Source of the DNA: Nitrobacter sp051535215
Lineage (GTDB): Bacteria; Pseudomonadota; Alphaproteobacteria; Rhizobiales; Xanthobacteraceae
Reading direction: 5' to 3'
Assembly: GCF_051535215.1 (NCBI RefSeq)
Contig: NZ_JBPPLY010000006.1
Span: forward strand, 1 to 64,000
DNA length: 64,000 nucleotides
Shown: piece after piece, positions 28,734 to 36,896 of the stretch
How the letters are laid out: each line of letters begins with the position of its first letter
Position numbering within the stretch: position 1 is the first letter of the stretch
Notes under the pieces: generated by a model
Database searches by the model: none
The model's input: the letters and a program-made list of their open reading frames with translations, nothing else
What the model was told of the DNA's origin: nothing
Program-made: the position numbers and the translations under genes

Positions 28734-29717
28734 TCACTGCCGCAAGGGCAAATCAGATACAATAATTTTGTTTGCTGCTTCGCTTTGGTCGGCACCCAAG
28801 TCGGTCAAAATCTGAAGAAAAGCGTCAAAGATTCCCGCCGGATATTTGCTGGGACCTATGATGATGCGCTCTATTGAACCGGGTAGATTGAGACCGATCA
28901 GGTTTTCATGCGGAACGTCTTTTAACGGAATTTTGGCCACGATCTGTGGGACACTGCCGATTGACTCAACTTCCAACTGGATTCGTTCCGAGAGCCGAAA
29001 GGTCGGCTGATAGATCACTCGCCATTCCCGCTCTTCACTAAAACCCGGGTGTTTCGTGCATAAGACGGCGTTTCTATAGGCCCCAAATATATAGTCTCTG
29101 ATAGTAGTTTCACCTGCCAGCCTAATGAAGTCGAGATTCTGTTTAATGCTATCGAGAAATCTCAAATACTCCGTATCAAACGCGAGGTCGCTCAAATAAG
29201 CGACGGGGCTCGAATACGCTTTCAACGCATCTGACGGACCAAAGAACGCATCGCCCTTGAAGACAATTGCAACGCCGGCTGTTCGTCCGTACGCCCGCCA
29301 CATGGAGAGTCGTCCGTACTTATCTTCCGAAACGTCGTGTTCAGAGACGCACGCAATGTAAGTGTTGGTCCTAAAGTGAGGCAGCCAGCCGTTGAACAGG
29401 GTCTCCAATCGCTCGCAGAATCCTGGATACACGGAATCTAGTATGGCGCAGAGTCTATCCTTATATTTCTTATGAGCGCCGTTGAGGCAATCGAATCCAT
29501 GTTCTATCTCACGATAGTCATTCATGCTGTGCGATTTGCGCATCCAGATTTCTTCATTCTTGATGATCTTCATCGCTGTATCTGCGTCTGTGTAATACAC
29601 AAAGCGCTGTCCAACGTTAATCGCTCCAAGCGTCTGTTGAAACGCGAAAGGATTAAATATCGAGAACAGCCGTGCCTGCTCTTCAGTAATTCCCAAACGG
29701 CGATAGATTTCACTCAT
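28734..29717 (-). CDS. DUF2971 family protein
   Basis: 327 residues. The layout resembles DUF2971: an N-terminal region with VYYTDADTAMKIIKNEEIWM and RKSHSMNDYREIEHG, a middle RLSMWRAYGRTAGVAIVFKG, and CTKHPGFSEEREWRVIYQ near the end. Proteins of this family are common in genomic islands and defence-rich regions; biochemical function is not established. The ATG at 29717 (MSEIYRRLG) is chosen over an in-frame start 48 bases upstream, which would read through the preceding remnant. Confidence 0.75.
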   Translation of the reverse strand: MSEIYRRLGITEEQARLFSIFNPFAFQQTLGAINVGQRFVYYTDADTAMKIIKNEEIWMRKSHSMNDYREIEHGFDCLNGAHKKYKDRLCAILDSVYPGFCERLETLFNGWLPHFRTNTYIACVSEHDVSEDKYGRLSMWRAYGRTAGVAIVFKGDAFFGPSDALKAYSSPVAYLSDLAFDTEYLRFLDSIKQNLDFIRLAGETTIRDYIFGAYRNAVLCTKHPGFSEEREWRVIYQPTFRLSERIQLEVESIGSVPQIVAKIPLKDVPHENLIGLNLPGSIERIIIGPSKYPAGIFDAFLQILTDLGADQSEAANKIIVSDLPLRQ

Positions 29718-29736
29718 TAAATTCCCCTTGCCCCTA

Positions 29737-29967
29737 TCATCTTCTTCTGGCCGGTGTGATTCCAAACTTATCCTTATCGACCGGCTCGCGAAGCTGCGGC
29801 AAGCCTTTCAGCCGATCCGGATAAATGAACTCTTCGCCGCGTAGCCATCGTCCACCGAAGTGGTCCCAAAACGAATCGCGTCTAGCTGAACCGTGAACTC
29901 ATAAACACACCACGAGCCGTCGCGTTGAATACGCTCGCCCGTCCCGTCAAACGGGGATGCTATTCAT
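29737..29967 (-). pseudogene. Small gene broken by two frameshifts
   Basis: On the minus strand an ATG at 29967 reads MNSIPV and hits a stop. One frame over, DGTGERIQRDGSWCVYEFTV then QLDAIRF follows. A second shift leads to FWDHFGGRWLRGEEFIYPDR, then LKGLPQLREPVDKDKFGITP ending at a TGA at 29737. The three pieces join into one plausible protein of about 77 residues, so I read it as a gene with two small indels. Sequencing error is an alternative. Function unknown. Confidence 0.5.
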
Positions 29968-30279
29968 TTTGCAAACCGCGTCGATGAATCCCCAATGCGC
30001 GCGAATATAGCTGTCTTCAAGCGCGACGTGATAAGGCCGCACGCTTCGCCACCGATATTCACCGCCGCCCCGTTGGTGAAAATCTTTTCGCTGCATCATG
30101 AAGGTCGTCACGACAGGGCACACAGGCAAGCGGCACGCCCTTTGCCTCACTGAAGACAAACAGCCCCGCTCCGTCCCGGTGGACTTGCCAGGGCGGTGGA
30201 AAACGTCGTGGGGGATGGCTTGACTCCATGAGAACATAATGAGAACGATATTTTGCCCGGTCAAGACGGAATCAACGGC

Positions 30280-30513
30280 ATGAAGGCCGAACGACAGCCC
30301 GATCAAGCGGAAGCCGAGAGTTTGGAAGCCGCAGTAGCGCAGGCGATTGAAGCTTGTGACGGTGATCTGCGCGCGACGATCCGGGCGTTGCTCGTGGCGA
30401 ACGAATTTTTGGAGACACAAATTTCGCACGGCTACCGGCGCGGCGTGAAGCACGGAAGGTCAACTGCTATTCGGGATAATGCAAATGGGTTGGCGCTCGC
30501 AAGAGAACTATGA
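30280..30513 (+). CDS. Conserved small hypothetical protein
   Basis: 77 residues. AVAQAIEACDGDLRATIRAL followed by LVANEFLETQIS and a basic end GYRRGVKHGR resembles a small protein family common in Bradyrhizobium relatives, of unknown function. The ATG at 30280 is preferred to an in-frame TTG at 30253. No signal or membrane segment. It overlaps the next small reading frame by 29 bases. Confidence 0.5.
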   Translation: MKAERQPDQAEAESLEAAVAQAIEACDGDLRATIRALLVANEFLETQISHGYRRGVKHGRSTAIRDNANGLALAREL

Positions 30514-30637
30514 ACTGACGAACGAACGCGACTTCAATCGTCTGCCATGGCGTGATCGGAAGATCATCCAACGAGCCGGATGGATTGCAGCGCTAGCGAT
30601 CGTGTTCGTCTGGATCGTGACCAGTCGTTTCAGGTGA
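30485..30637 (+). CDS. Possible 50-residue single-pass membrane protein
   Basis: Reading from ATG 30485 gives a charged N-terminal half (MGWRSQENYELTNERDFNRL) and one hydrophobic segment, AGWIAALAIVFVWIV, ending at TGA 30637. The in-side charges (DRKIIQR) before the segment fit a membrane protein. The ribosome binding site is weak. It overlaps the end of the previous gene in another frame. It may be chance, but the hydrophobic segment is clean. Confidence 0.4.
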   Translation: MGWRSQENYELTNERDFNRLPWRDRKIIQRAGWIAALAIVFVWIVTSRFR

Positions 30638-30766
30638 GCGAGTTCCCCCCAAATTTGAAAACGAAAGCTGGCGAGGGATCGGTGAGGTCTATCAAAACAC
30701 TTCCGCGCTCGAACCAGTTAAGCTAGATTCCGCACCCTCCCTGAGAGGCCCCTTGGGATCAAACAC

Positions 30767-31066
30767 ATGAAGGACCTGAAACTCTACCTGGACAAGCTTC
30801 ACGCTGATGCCGAGCATTGCATCACCATCAGCCAGACAACCCTCAACGATAAAAAGCGCGAAGTCTTCGAGGTGCTTGCAACGACTTACCGCAAACTCGC
30901 CAGCGATATCGAAGCCGTCATGGCGACGAACGCAATTTTGGATGAAGAGCGCGACAAGCGACTGATCGGACTTCTCGGCAAGGACGAGAACCCTGCTGAG
31001 AGCATCGACGAGATCACCAGGCTGTTGGGACAAGCGCCTGACGAATCCAAGCCGCCAGGAAAGTAG
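30767..31066 (+). CDS. Small helical hypothetical protein
   Basis: 99 residues, no cysteine pair, no signal. It looks helical throughout, e.g. YLDKLHADAEHCITISQTTL and REVFEVLATTYRKLASDIEA, with a Pro/Glu-rich end. I do not recognise it. It is followed by 235 bases without a gene and then a terminator at 31302. Confidence 0.5.
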   Translation: MKDLKLYLDKLHADAEHCITISQTTLNDKKREVFEVLATTYRKLASDIEAVMATNAILDEERDKRLIGLLGKDENPAESIDEITRLLGQAPDESKPPGK

Positions 31067-31301
31067 GAATACGCCGGCGCAATCTGTGTTTCGCTGTCTA
31101 GTTCTATTCCAGCGGCTTGATGCTCTCCCGTCTGACGAGATCGGGCTAAACAACGCGAAATGAGCTGCGGTGGTGAAGCTAGTTGCATTCAAAAGCCTGA
31201 TCAACCCGGATGAATGACTGAGGACGGCCCGGAACCCCTCCTAACCCTGCGCATTATGGCTGGGACGGCTCTTTCGCCGCCGTCCAGGATGACGAACCTC
31301 T

Positions 31302-31327
31302 GCCCGCCGGAATGGCGGGCTTTTTTT
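31302..31327 (+). terminator. Rho-independent terminator
   Basis: Perfect stem GCCCGCC (31302-31308) and GGCGGGC (31314-31320), loop GGAAT, followed by TTTTTTT. It closes the rightward small-gene group at 30280-31066. Confidence 0.88.
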
Positions 31328-31409
31328 GTCAGGAACGACTCTCGATTGCGGGCATTACTGGTCCGGAGGGGTTCGATGGCCTAAGCCCCTGTCTACTTGG
31401 AGAACTGTC

Positions 31410-31691
31410 ATGCGCCGCGTGCTGGTTATTGCTGCCTGTATGGCGTATTTGGTCGGAACCGCCGCCAGCGCTCAGACAATTTCGGAACCAAAACGGCAAG
31501 ATAAGTCCGAACATAACACTGGCAGGACGGAAACGCCGGAGAACAAGGGTCATCTCCAACCGCAGGGGTCAACCGGTCCTGTTGACACCAGGTCCGGCGG
31601 CGCGCCTGCGGAAAGTCCGCAGGGCGACACTCCACCCGGCATGCAGTCGGCGCCAGAGGGCTCTTCAAAAACAACGGTCGAACCAAAGTAG
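31410..31691 (+). CDS. Small exported low-complexity protein
   Basis: 93 residues. Signal peptide MRRVLVIAACMAYLVGTAAS, cleaved near ASAQ; the mature part is Pro/Gly/Ser/Thr-rich (GSTGPVDTRSGGAPAESPQG) and probably unfolded. TTGGAGA lies 9 bases before the ATG. It points toward the leftward caspase-like gene and ends 87 bases from it. Function unknown. Confidence 0.55.
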   Translation: MRRVLVIAACMAYLVGTAASAQTISEPKRQDKSEHNTGRTETPENKGHLQPQGSTGPVDTRSGGAPAESPQGDTPPGMQSAPEGSSKTTVEPK

Positions 31692-31778
31692 GTCGGTGGG
31701 GTTCACGCCCGTGCACTCGCCGGCAATGAAAACACCCAATATAGCGGCGGCACCTGACGCGGCCCTACGAGGCTTGCC

Positions 31779-33689
31779 CTATTCGGGCGCGATCGGCGGC
31801 AAAAGCGCGACCGGCGGCGCGACGCCGTAAGCGGCGGGTCTCTGCTGACCATCCGTCTTTCTGACGACGCCCGCCGTGGTATCCCGCACTACCGTCGCGA
31901 ACGTCTGGTTGGGCGTGGTCAGTGTTTCGAGAAGAGCGCGCACGAATGGACTATCGAGACCCTCGCCATCGAGCGCGGCTTCGCCCGGGGCTGTCGAATA
32001 CAGCACCACGCTGTTAGACGCGACAGTTGCCATGGTTGCCAGGCCAGGATGCAGTCGCGGCAGCGCCGCATCCTTCTTTTGCGAAGCAGCCGCACGCGAT
32101 GCCACCACCGCGCGCGCTTCAGCAAAGGGATCATCGCGGCAAGCATCGACGATCACCAGCGCGCCACGCTTCGCCCAGGCGGCGGCAGCGGTAAGGTCGG
32201 TGAGTGCTAGCGCGCCCGTCTTGAGGTCATCATCGCTTTTCGGTGCGGCATCAACCGGGATCAGATAATTGACGCCGGCAGCTTCGACACCATGGCCGGC
32301 GTAGAACACAAGCACGACATCCGCCTGCGCTGCTTTTTTAGCGACCATTGCGGGCACGCTGCGCAGGTCCGCCACGTCAAGATTTTCGGCAATCTCGACC
32401 GCGTCGAATCCCATGTCGGCCAGCGCATTGGCCATCACTGCGGCGTCGCGAGGTGGATTCGGCAGGCTCGCGAGCGTGCGGTAATCGCCTTGGCCGATGA
32501 TCAGTGCGATCCGCTTCAAGCCGTCCGGCGAGCCTTTGCCCGCCGTCACGCCGACGTCGAAGGCGCTCCGGAATGGGCCAGCATCGCTGCGCTTCATCGG
32601 CGTCGTCAGTTGCTTTAGTCGGAAAGAAGCCAGCATCCTCTCGTAAAGTTTCGGCGTCGCTTCTGTCGCCGCCAGGATGCGCTTGTAGAGTGCAATAGCT
32701 GCGGCCCGATCGCCGCGCGTTTCCGCGACACGGGCGAGGCCGAGCACGCCGCCCCAGTTGTCTCCGGCGAGTTGGCCGGCGTCGCGATAATGCTCCTCGG
32801 CGGCGGCAGGGTTTTTCAGCTTTTCGAGCGCCAAATCTCCGGCGCGTACCAAAAGGTCCGCGTTCGTCACGGTCTGGGTGACCGCGGTCATATCGCCACC
32901 TTCGCGCGCCGCGGTCAGCAGATCGTCATAAGCCGCCTTGAGATCACCAGCACGCAACTCGACTTCGGACTTATGAATCAACGCAAGCCGCCGAAATGGC
33001 GGCCCGAGGGCCGCCGCCGCGATAAAATCAGCCCGCGCGCGGACCAACAGGCCCAGCCTGCGCAACAGGGTGGCGCGTGCGGACAGGGCGACGCCGCTAG
33101 CAGGATCGATTGCGACGGCGCGGTCGAGATCGGATAGCGCCGCGTCGATATTCCGGGCCCGTTCGTGTTCGAGGGCTCGTTGAACGTAAGGCGTTGCCGA
33201 ACCCGGCGCTGCATCAATCGCTTTGCCGATGTCTACCTGGGCTTGAGCCGAATTTCCGAGAACCTGGTTGACGGTGACGCGCAATGCCAACGCGTCGCCC
33301 TTCATTGGGCCATCGAGACCGATCGCTGTTTCGATGTCGGCCAGAGCTTGACGCAGTTGTCCGTGCTTCGGAGGGCTGTAGATCGGCGCACCTTGCTCGT
33401 CGGTGTCCTGCGCCATGCCGGACTGCACAACCTGAAGGAAACGCATCAGCCCCCGAAAGAACGCGGCTTTCTGACGATCGGAGGCGTCTGCGGTGCCGGA
33501 AAGAACACGACTGCACGCCGATTCCGCGGCAGCAAGTTCCGATGCCGATAGCATCGCCGTTTTCACGCGAGTATCGGCGCATCGCGCCATATCCGTCTCA
33601 GCCTGAGCCCATGCCGTTGTTGCGGAAACCGCACCAACAGCAATACAGCTAACCACAGCGAAGAACGTTGATCGCAAAATCCTAGTCAT
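31779..33689 (-). CDS. Exported caspase-like (peptidase C14) protein with TPR region
   Basis: 636 residues. Signal peptide in the first 29 residues (SCIAVGAVSATTAWA). Residues about 110-355 form TPR-like helices (DAALSDLDRAVAIDPASGVA). The caspase-like domain covers about 392-600: RIALIIGQGDY, catalytic His466 in VFYAGHGVE, catalytic Cys517 in VIVDACRDDPF. All key residues are present, so it is probably active. Bacterial C14 proteins are common in Bradyrhizobium relatives; some act in cell death or defence, but the signal peptide places this one outside the cytoplasm. The start at 33689 is chosen for the signal peptide. Confidence 0.85.
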   Translation of the reverse strand: MTRILRSTFFAVVSCIAVGAVSATTAWAQAETDMARCADTRVKTAMLSASELAAAESACSRVLSGTADASDRQKAAFFRGLMRFLQVVQSGMAQDTDEQGAPIYSPPKHGQLRQALADIETAIGLDGPMKGDALALRVTVNQVLGNSAQAQVDIGKAIDAAPGSATPYVQRALEHERARNIDAALSDLDRAVAIDPASGVALSARATLLRRLGLLVRARADFIAAAALGPPFRRLALIHKSEVELRAGDLKAAYDDLLTAAREGGDMTAVTQTVTNADLLVRAGDLALEKLKNPAAAEEHYRDAGQLAGDNWGGVLGLARVAETRGDRAAAIALYKRILAATEATPKLYERMLASFRLKQLTTPMKRSDAGPFRSAFDVGVTAGKGSPDGLKRIALIIGQGDYRTLASLPNPPRDAAVMANALADMGFDAVEIAENLDVADLRSVPAMVAKKAAQADVVLVFYAGHGVEAAGVNYLIPVDAAPKSDDDLKTGALALTDLTAAAAWAKRGALVIVDACRDDPFAEARAVVASRAAASQKKDAALPRLHPGLATMATVASNSVVLYSTAPGEAALDGEGLDSPFVRALLETLTTPNQTFATVVRDTTAGVVRKTDGQQRPAAYGVAPPVALLPPIAPE

Positions 33690-33785
33690 CGACCGGAGTG
33701 TAATGGGTTGCAAAATTCTGTCACGCTCTCGACGGAAGAAAGCCGACGCAGATATCAACAATCGCTTGTGCCGCTAGCATGGGGG

Positions 33786-33831
33786 TCAATCGCTCAGATA
33801 ACCCCCTTTGCTCGGCCTCAAGACCCGCGAG
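33786..33831 (-). pseudogene. Vestigial 3' end of a second tape-measure-like gene
   Basis: These 46 bases match the last 45 bases of the tape measure gene (36897-36941) with about eight differences and one inserted base. Read on the minus strand the piece gives LAGLEAEQRG against LAELEAEQRG of the intact gene. Similarity stops abruptly on the upstream side. It is too short to be functional and marks a past duplication or recombination. Confidence 0.5.
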
Positions 33832-33902
33832 TCGAGGACTGGAAGCATGAGTTATGGTGATGTATACAACAAGTTCGTGTAATAATTACTCAGTAGCATG
33901 AT

Positions 33903-34247
33903 ATGAACTGGTACGCGCGCCCCGTTTTCTTTGTCGAAAACGTCGAGAAAGGTGTTCAGTTTTACAAACAAAAACTCGGTTTTGAGGAAGGGCCGTCATA
34001 CGCAGAAAACGGAAGGCTTCTTCTTGGAGACGTTAAGCGAAATGGATGCACTTTGATGCTCAACTGCCAGCAGCCTCAAAAGATAGGCACGGGCAGATTG
34101 TTTATTTCGCTGAACGACGACGAGTTTGAAAAATTAAAACTTGAGTTTGAGAAGCGCGGCGCTCCCATCGAACAGGGGTGGTGGGGCACAGACTTGATGG
34201 TGGTCAAGGACCCCGACGGGAACGAGTTGTTTTTTCCCTACCCATGA
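33903..34247 (+). CDS. VOC-family (glyoxalase/bleomycin resistance) protein
   Basis: 114 residues with the two beta-alpha-beta-beta-beta modules of the vicinal oxygen chelate fold: MNWYARPVFFVENVEKGVQF then YKQKLGFEEG, and at the end LMVVKDPDGNELFFPY. The metal ligands expected near the end (Glu in DGNELFF) are present, while the N-terminal one is uncertain. VOC proteins range from glyoxalases to antibiotic-binding proteins; the substrate here is open. A strong start context was not seen. Confidence 0.8.
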   Translation: MNWYARPVFFVENVEKGVQFYKQKLGFEEGPSYAENGRLLLGDVKRNGCTLMLNCQQPQKIGTGRLFISLNDDEFEKLKLEFEKRGAPIEQGWWGTDLMVVKDPDGNELFFPYP

Positions 34248-34608
34248 TTACCAGCTTACCTTGCCTGAGGCATCTCATCTATGCGGCTGGGAGTAGCCGC
34301 CGGTGACACCGTTTGATCTCCCAAGGCCGCTGTTATTCGGAACGAGCATGTTGCCCTCCATGCCTTTTGTTTAGTGACCGCTGTTAAGCAGCGGGCCGGT
34401 GGTGGAATCCGACAGTGCTCTGGTATCAGCCGGGAGGCGACCTCCCCAGCGCGTGACGCACTCCTTTCCACCGTGCGGAAAGGAACCGGCACATGACTTA
34501 ATGACAGCCCTTCGATCATTGAAATTGGCAGCTTTCTTGCCAAGTCGTGCTTAAGGCTCGGGTTGGGCCTACGAGTTGTATCAAAGCAGTGCAGCCAGGA
34601 GTGCTCAA
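34248..34608. other. 361-bp gap
   Basis: Nothing coding that I can support on either strand, and no terminator-like hairpin with a T-run. The end of the gap carries the ribosome binding site of the next gene. Confidence 0.4.
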
Positions 34609-34869
34609 ATGAAACAACGCTTCGTTTCTGGGACGGACTTCGATCTCCCAAATGATGAAAAGGTGTGGTCATTAATCAGCGACCTCGACAGGGCTGTGCA
34701 ACAACTGGATTGCGACATTCTGGCGGAAGAAAAGCGAACACTGGTTTTTGATCCCGACAACTCCGCATACCCCACGCTGGCGCGATCGCTGAGGACAAGG
34801 CGCGACAATCTCAGGGCAACGATTGCTACACTCAAGGCTGGCGGACCTGCGGTCCAATCGGCGGCCTGA
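34609..34869 (+). CDS. Small hypothetical protein
   Basis: 86 residues from ATG 34609, with AGGA about 8 bases upstream. It looks helical (VWSLISDLDRAVQQLDCDIL, then SLRTRRDNLRATIATLKAGG), without signal or membrane segment. I do not recognise it. The 293 bases that follow, to the ATPase gene, hold no supported gene. Confidence 0.5.
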   Translation: MKQRFVSGTDFDLPNDEKVWSLISDLDRAVQQLDCDILAEEKRTLVFDPDNSAYPTLARSLRTRRDNLRATIATLKAGGPAVQSAA

Positions 34870-35162
34870 TCGCAGCACCGCTGGCGATCTTGAGGCTGGG
34901 AAGGTCTCGCGCGCGAATCCAATCATCGGCACGGGCCAGCCGGCGATGGTTCGCCATCCGATCCGCCAGGTCTCTCGGGGTGCGAGGCATCACGATGCTC
35001 CACATGCGACACAGAAATTGTAGTGCTCGCGCCGGCCGTTGGAAGTCCGGTATTGAGGGGGCTAGGTCGGTTTTTCGCTTTCAAGGTCGTTCCTCTAGTG
35101 CCGTGCCGACGATCATGAAGAGGATGGATGCTGCCAATCGCGTTGGGGCTAATCATTCATCG

Positions 35163-36686
35163 TCAGTCAGAAGAATTAATGTCGTCGACCTTGCCTTGCA
35201 CCATGGCGAGATATGGTCTGTAGACGAAAGGCACCCAAAAGGTTGTTTCACCCGCAGATGTTCGCTCTTCAAAGAAGCCAACGTCTCGAAGCTTTCTAGC
35301 AATCCGCAGCGACTCTTCTTCCGTCGTTTTCCAGCGGCGAGCGAGAGATGCAACGTTCTGCTCGGTTTTATCTTCACGCAGGGCTTCGATATAGGAGCGC
35401 AATTCCGCGTATTCCGCGAACAATACGCGAGACACACGATACTCAGACAGAGCCGGCAGAGCCTCTTTAAACGACGCTCTGTCGAATAGAAGGTCATCGG
35501 GAGGCTCGTCCTCACCTCGCTCTAGCCGCTGACTCTGGACCTCACAGACTTTATTCAAAAAAAGAATGATGTCCCGTGGTTGGCTTTCTTTCGACCCGTC
35601 CGCTGTCCGTTTTAGAAGCCAATCCAATGTCGTCGACTGCTTCTCGCCCAGTTCGACTTGCTCGGGAAAAAGTCGTGCGAACAGTTCATCTTGTTTACTA
35701 GACGAGTTGAGAATTTCGTTTTGATCGATATCAAAATTTCTCACGAGGTCGGCGTTGCTTAAAAGACGTCGCAAAATTAGATTTTGCAGTGACTGCTTAT
35801 TCCACTTGATGTGCATGTCTCGCGACAAATGCGTTGCCTCACTGAATCCTTCTTCTGTTACCCGCTTCCAAATATCGGTCCGTAGAAATATTTTAAGCGA
35901 AATTCGCGTATGGCTTCTCATATCCCTGTAAGCACGAAATAACGCCCGAATGGCATTCTTCTCTAACTCTGAGGAATCGTTAAATGCCACATCAAGTCGA
36001 TCGATCGTGAACCATACGTCATAAGCGGCGGCCTCCAGTGCAGACGAGGCAAGAGCGAGCAATTCGTCGATAGACTGATATCCATCAGCATGCTCATCTA
36101 TGGCAGGCTCTCTAAACACGATCTTCGCAGTCACGCCGGTAGGCAAACCTGAATTTGGCTCAACCTTGAGACCTGTTTCTAAGCTCTCTGGCTTGAGAGC
36201 TATCGAAATATAGCGGCGAACAGACGCGAGCACACTGCCTAAGCCCGTGCGCTTGTCGGGCAGCAACTTATGGGTTACGAGCGCAGATCGAAGCTCCTGG
36301 CCGAACTGATTGTCAATGCCGTACTCGTCAAAGGTGCGCCCAAGCAATGATAAAAAATAAAGCTTCCAAATCGCTATAAATTCCCGCTCCGATGTAGGCG
36401 GATTCGTCTCCAAGTCTCGGAAAGCCGGAGCGCCCTGCGGATTTTCAGCAGGAATCAGAAGCACGCGCCGATCGAAAAAATCACTGACACTCTCTTGAAT
36501 CAGAAAGTATAGCGCACTTTTCCCGGCTCCTTTGGGTCCGTAGATAATATCAATCTCGCCATTGTTTATTCGATCCCACGCCTGTGTCTTAACAAAATAT
36601 CCTTTGAGGGCTTCACGTTCTTCTTCTGCAACTTGATTACCAAAGCTCAGCTTTCTGAGGCTGTCCTTTTTAATGCCAGCGTCCAT
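35163..36686 (-). CDS. P-loop ATPase, Sll1717-like family
   Basis: 507 residues. Walker A GPKGAGKS at 50-57 after EIDIIYG; Walker-B-like VWFTIDRLD at about 224-232. The flanking RALFRAYRDMRSHTRISLKI and FLRTDIWKRV fit a STAND/KAP-like NTPase of the Sll1717 group. The C-terminal part (about 420-500) resembles a winged helix (SLARRWKTTEEESLRIARKL then RDVGFFEE). Codon use is AT-rich. Such ATPases occur next to defence genes, often with a partner effector; none is adjacent here. The ATG at 36686 is preferred to an earlier in-frame start. Function is unproven. Confidence 0.7.
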   Translation of the reverse strand: MDAGIKKDSLRKLSFGNQVAEEEREALKGYFVKTQAWDRINNGEIDIIYGPKGAGKSALYFLIQESVSDFFDRRVLLIPAENPQGAPAFRDLETNPPTSEREFIAIWKLYFLSLLGRTFDEYGIDNQFGQELRSALVTHKLLPDKRTGLGSVLASVRRYISIALKPESLETGLKVEPNSGLPTGVTAKIVFREPAIDEHADGYQSIDELLALASSALEAAAYDVWFTIDRLDVAFNDSSELEKNAIRALFRAYRDMRSHTRISLKIFLRTDIWKRVTEEGFSEATHLSRDMHIKWNKQSLQNLILRRLLSNADLVRNFDIDQNEILNSSSKQDELFARLFPEQVELGEKQSTTLDWLLKRTADGSKESQPRDIILFLNKVCEVQSQRLERGEDEPPDDLLFDRASFKEALPALSEYRVSRVLFAEYAELRSYIEALREDKTEQNVASLARRWKTTEEESLRIARKLRDVGFFEERTSAGETTFWVPFVYRPYLAMVQGKVDDINSSD

Positions 36687-36896
36687 CGAGCTTTGCCTCT
36701 TCGATCGTCGGGGAGTCCGACGTCGATTAAAGCACTTCGGCATGAAGTAGTCATTTACAGATTTTACGGTGATCGTCGTTACTCTGCTCAAATCATATTC
36801 AAATCGCCCGACGCCCAGTTACGACGCCTCGCACGCACTCCCACCTCGCTCCATCTGATTTTGTCTAAGACGAGAAGATTGTTCGCCTGTCATAGC

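Noticed and set aside
29947..30453. 168-codon minus-strand open frame
   Set aside because: It overlaps the small rightward gene at 30280 and the broken gene at 29737, and the protein has no recognisable fold or family pattern.
34256..34672. 138-codon minus-strand open frame
   Set aside because: Overlaps the better-supported rightward gene at 34609 with its ribosome binding site; no motif seen.
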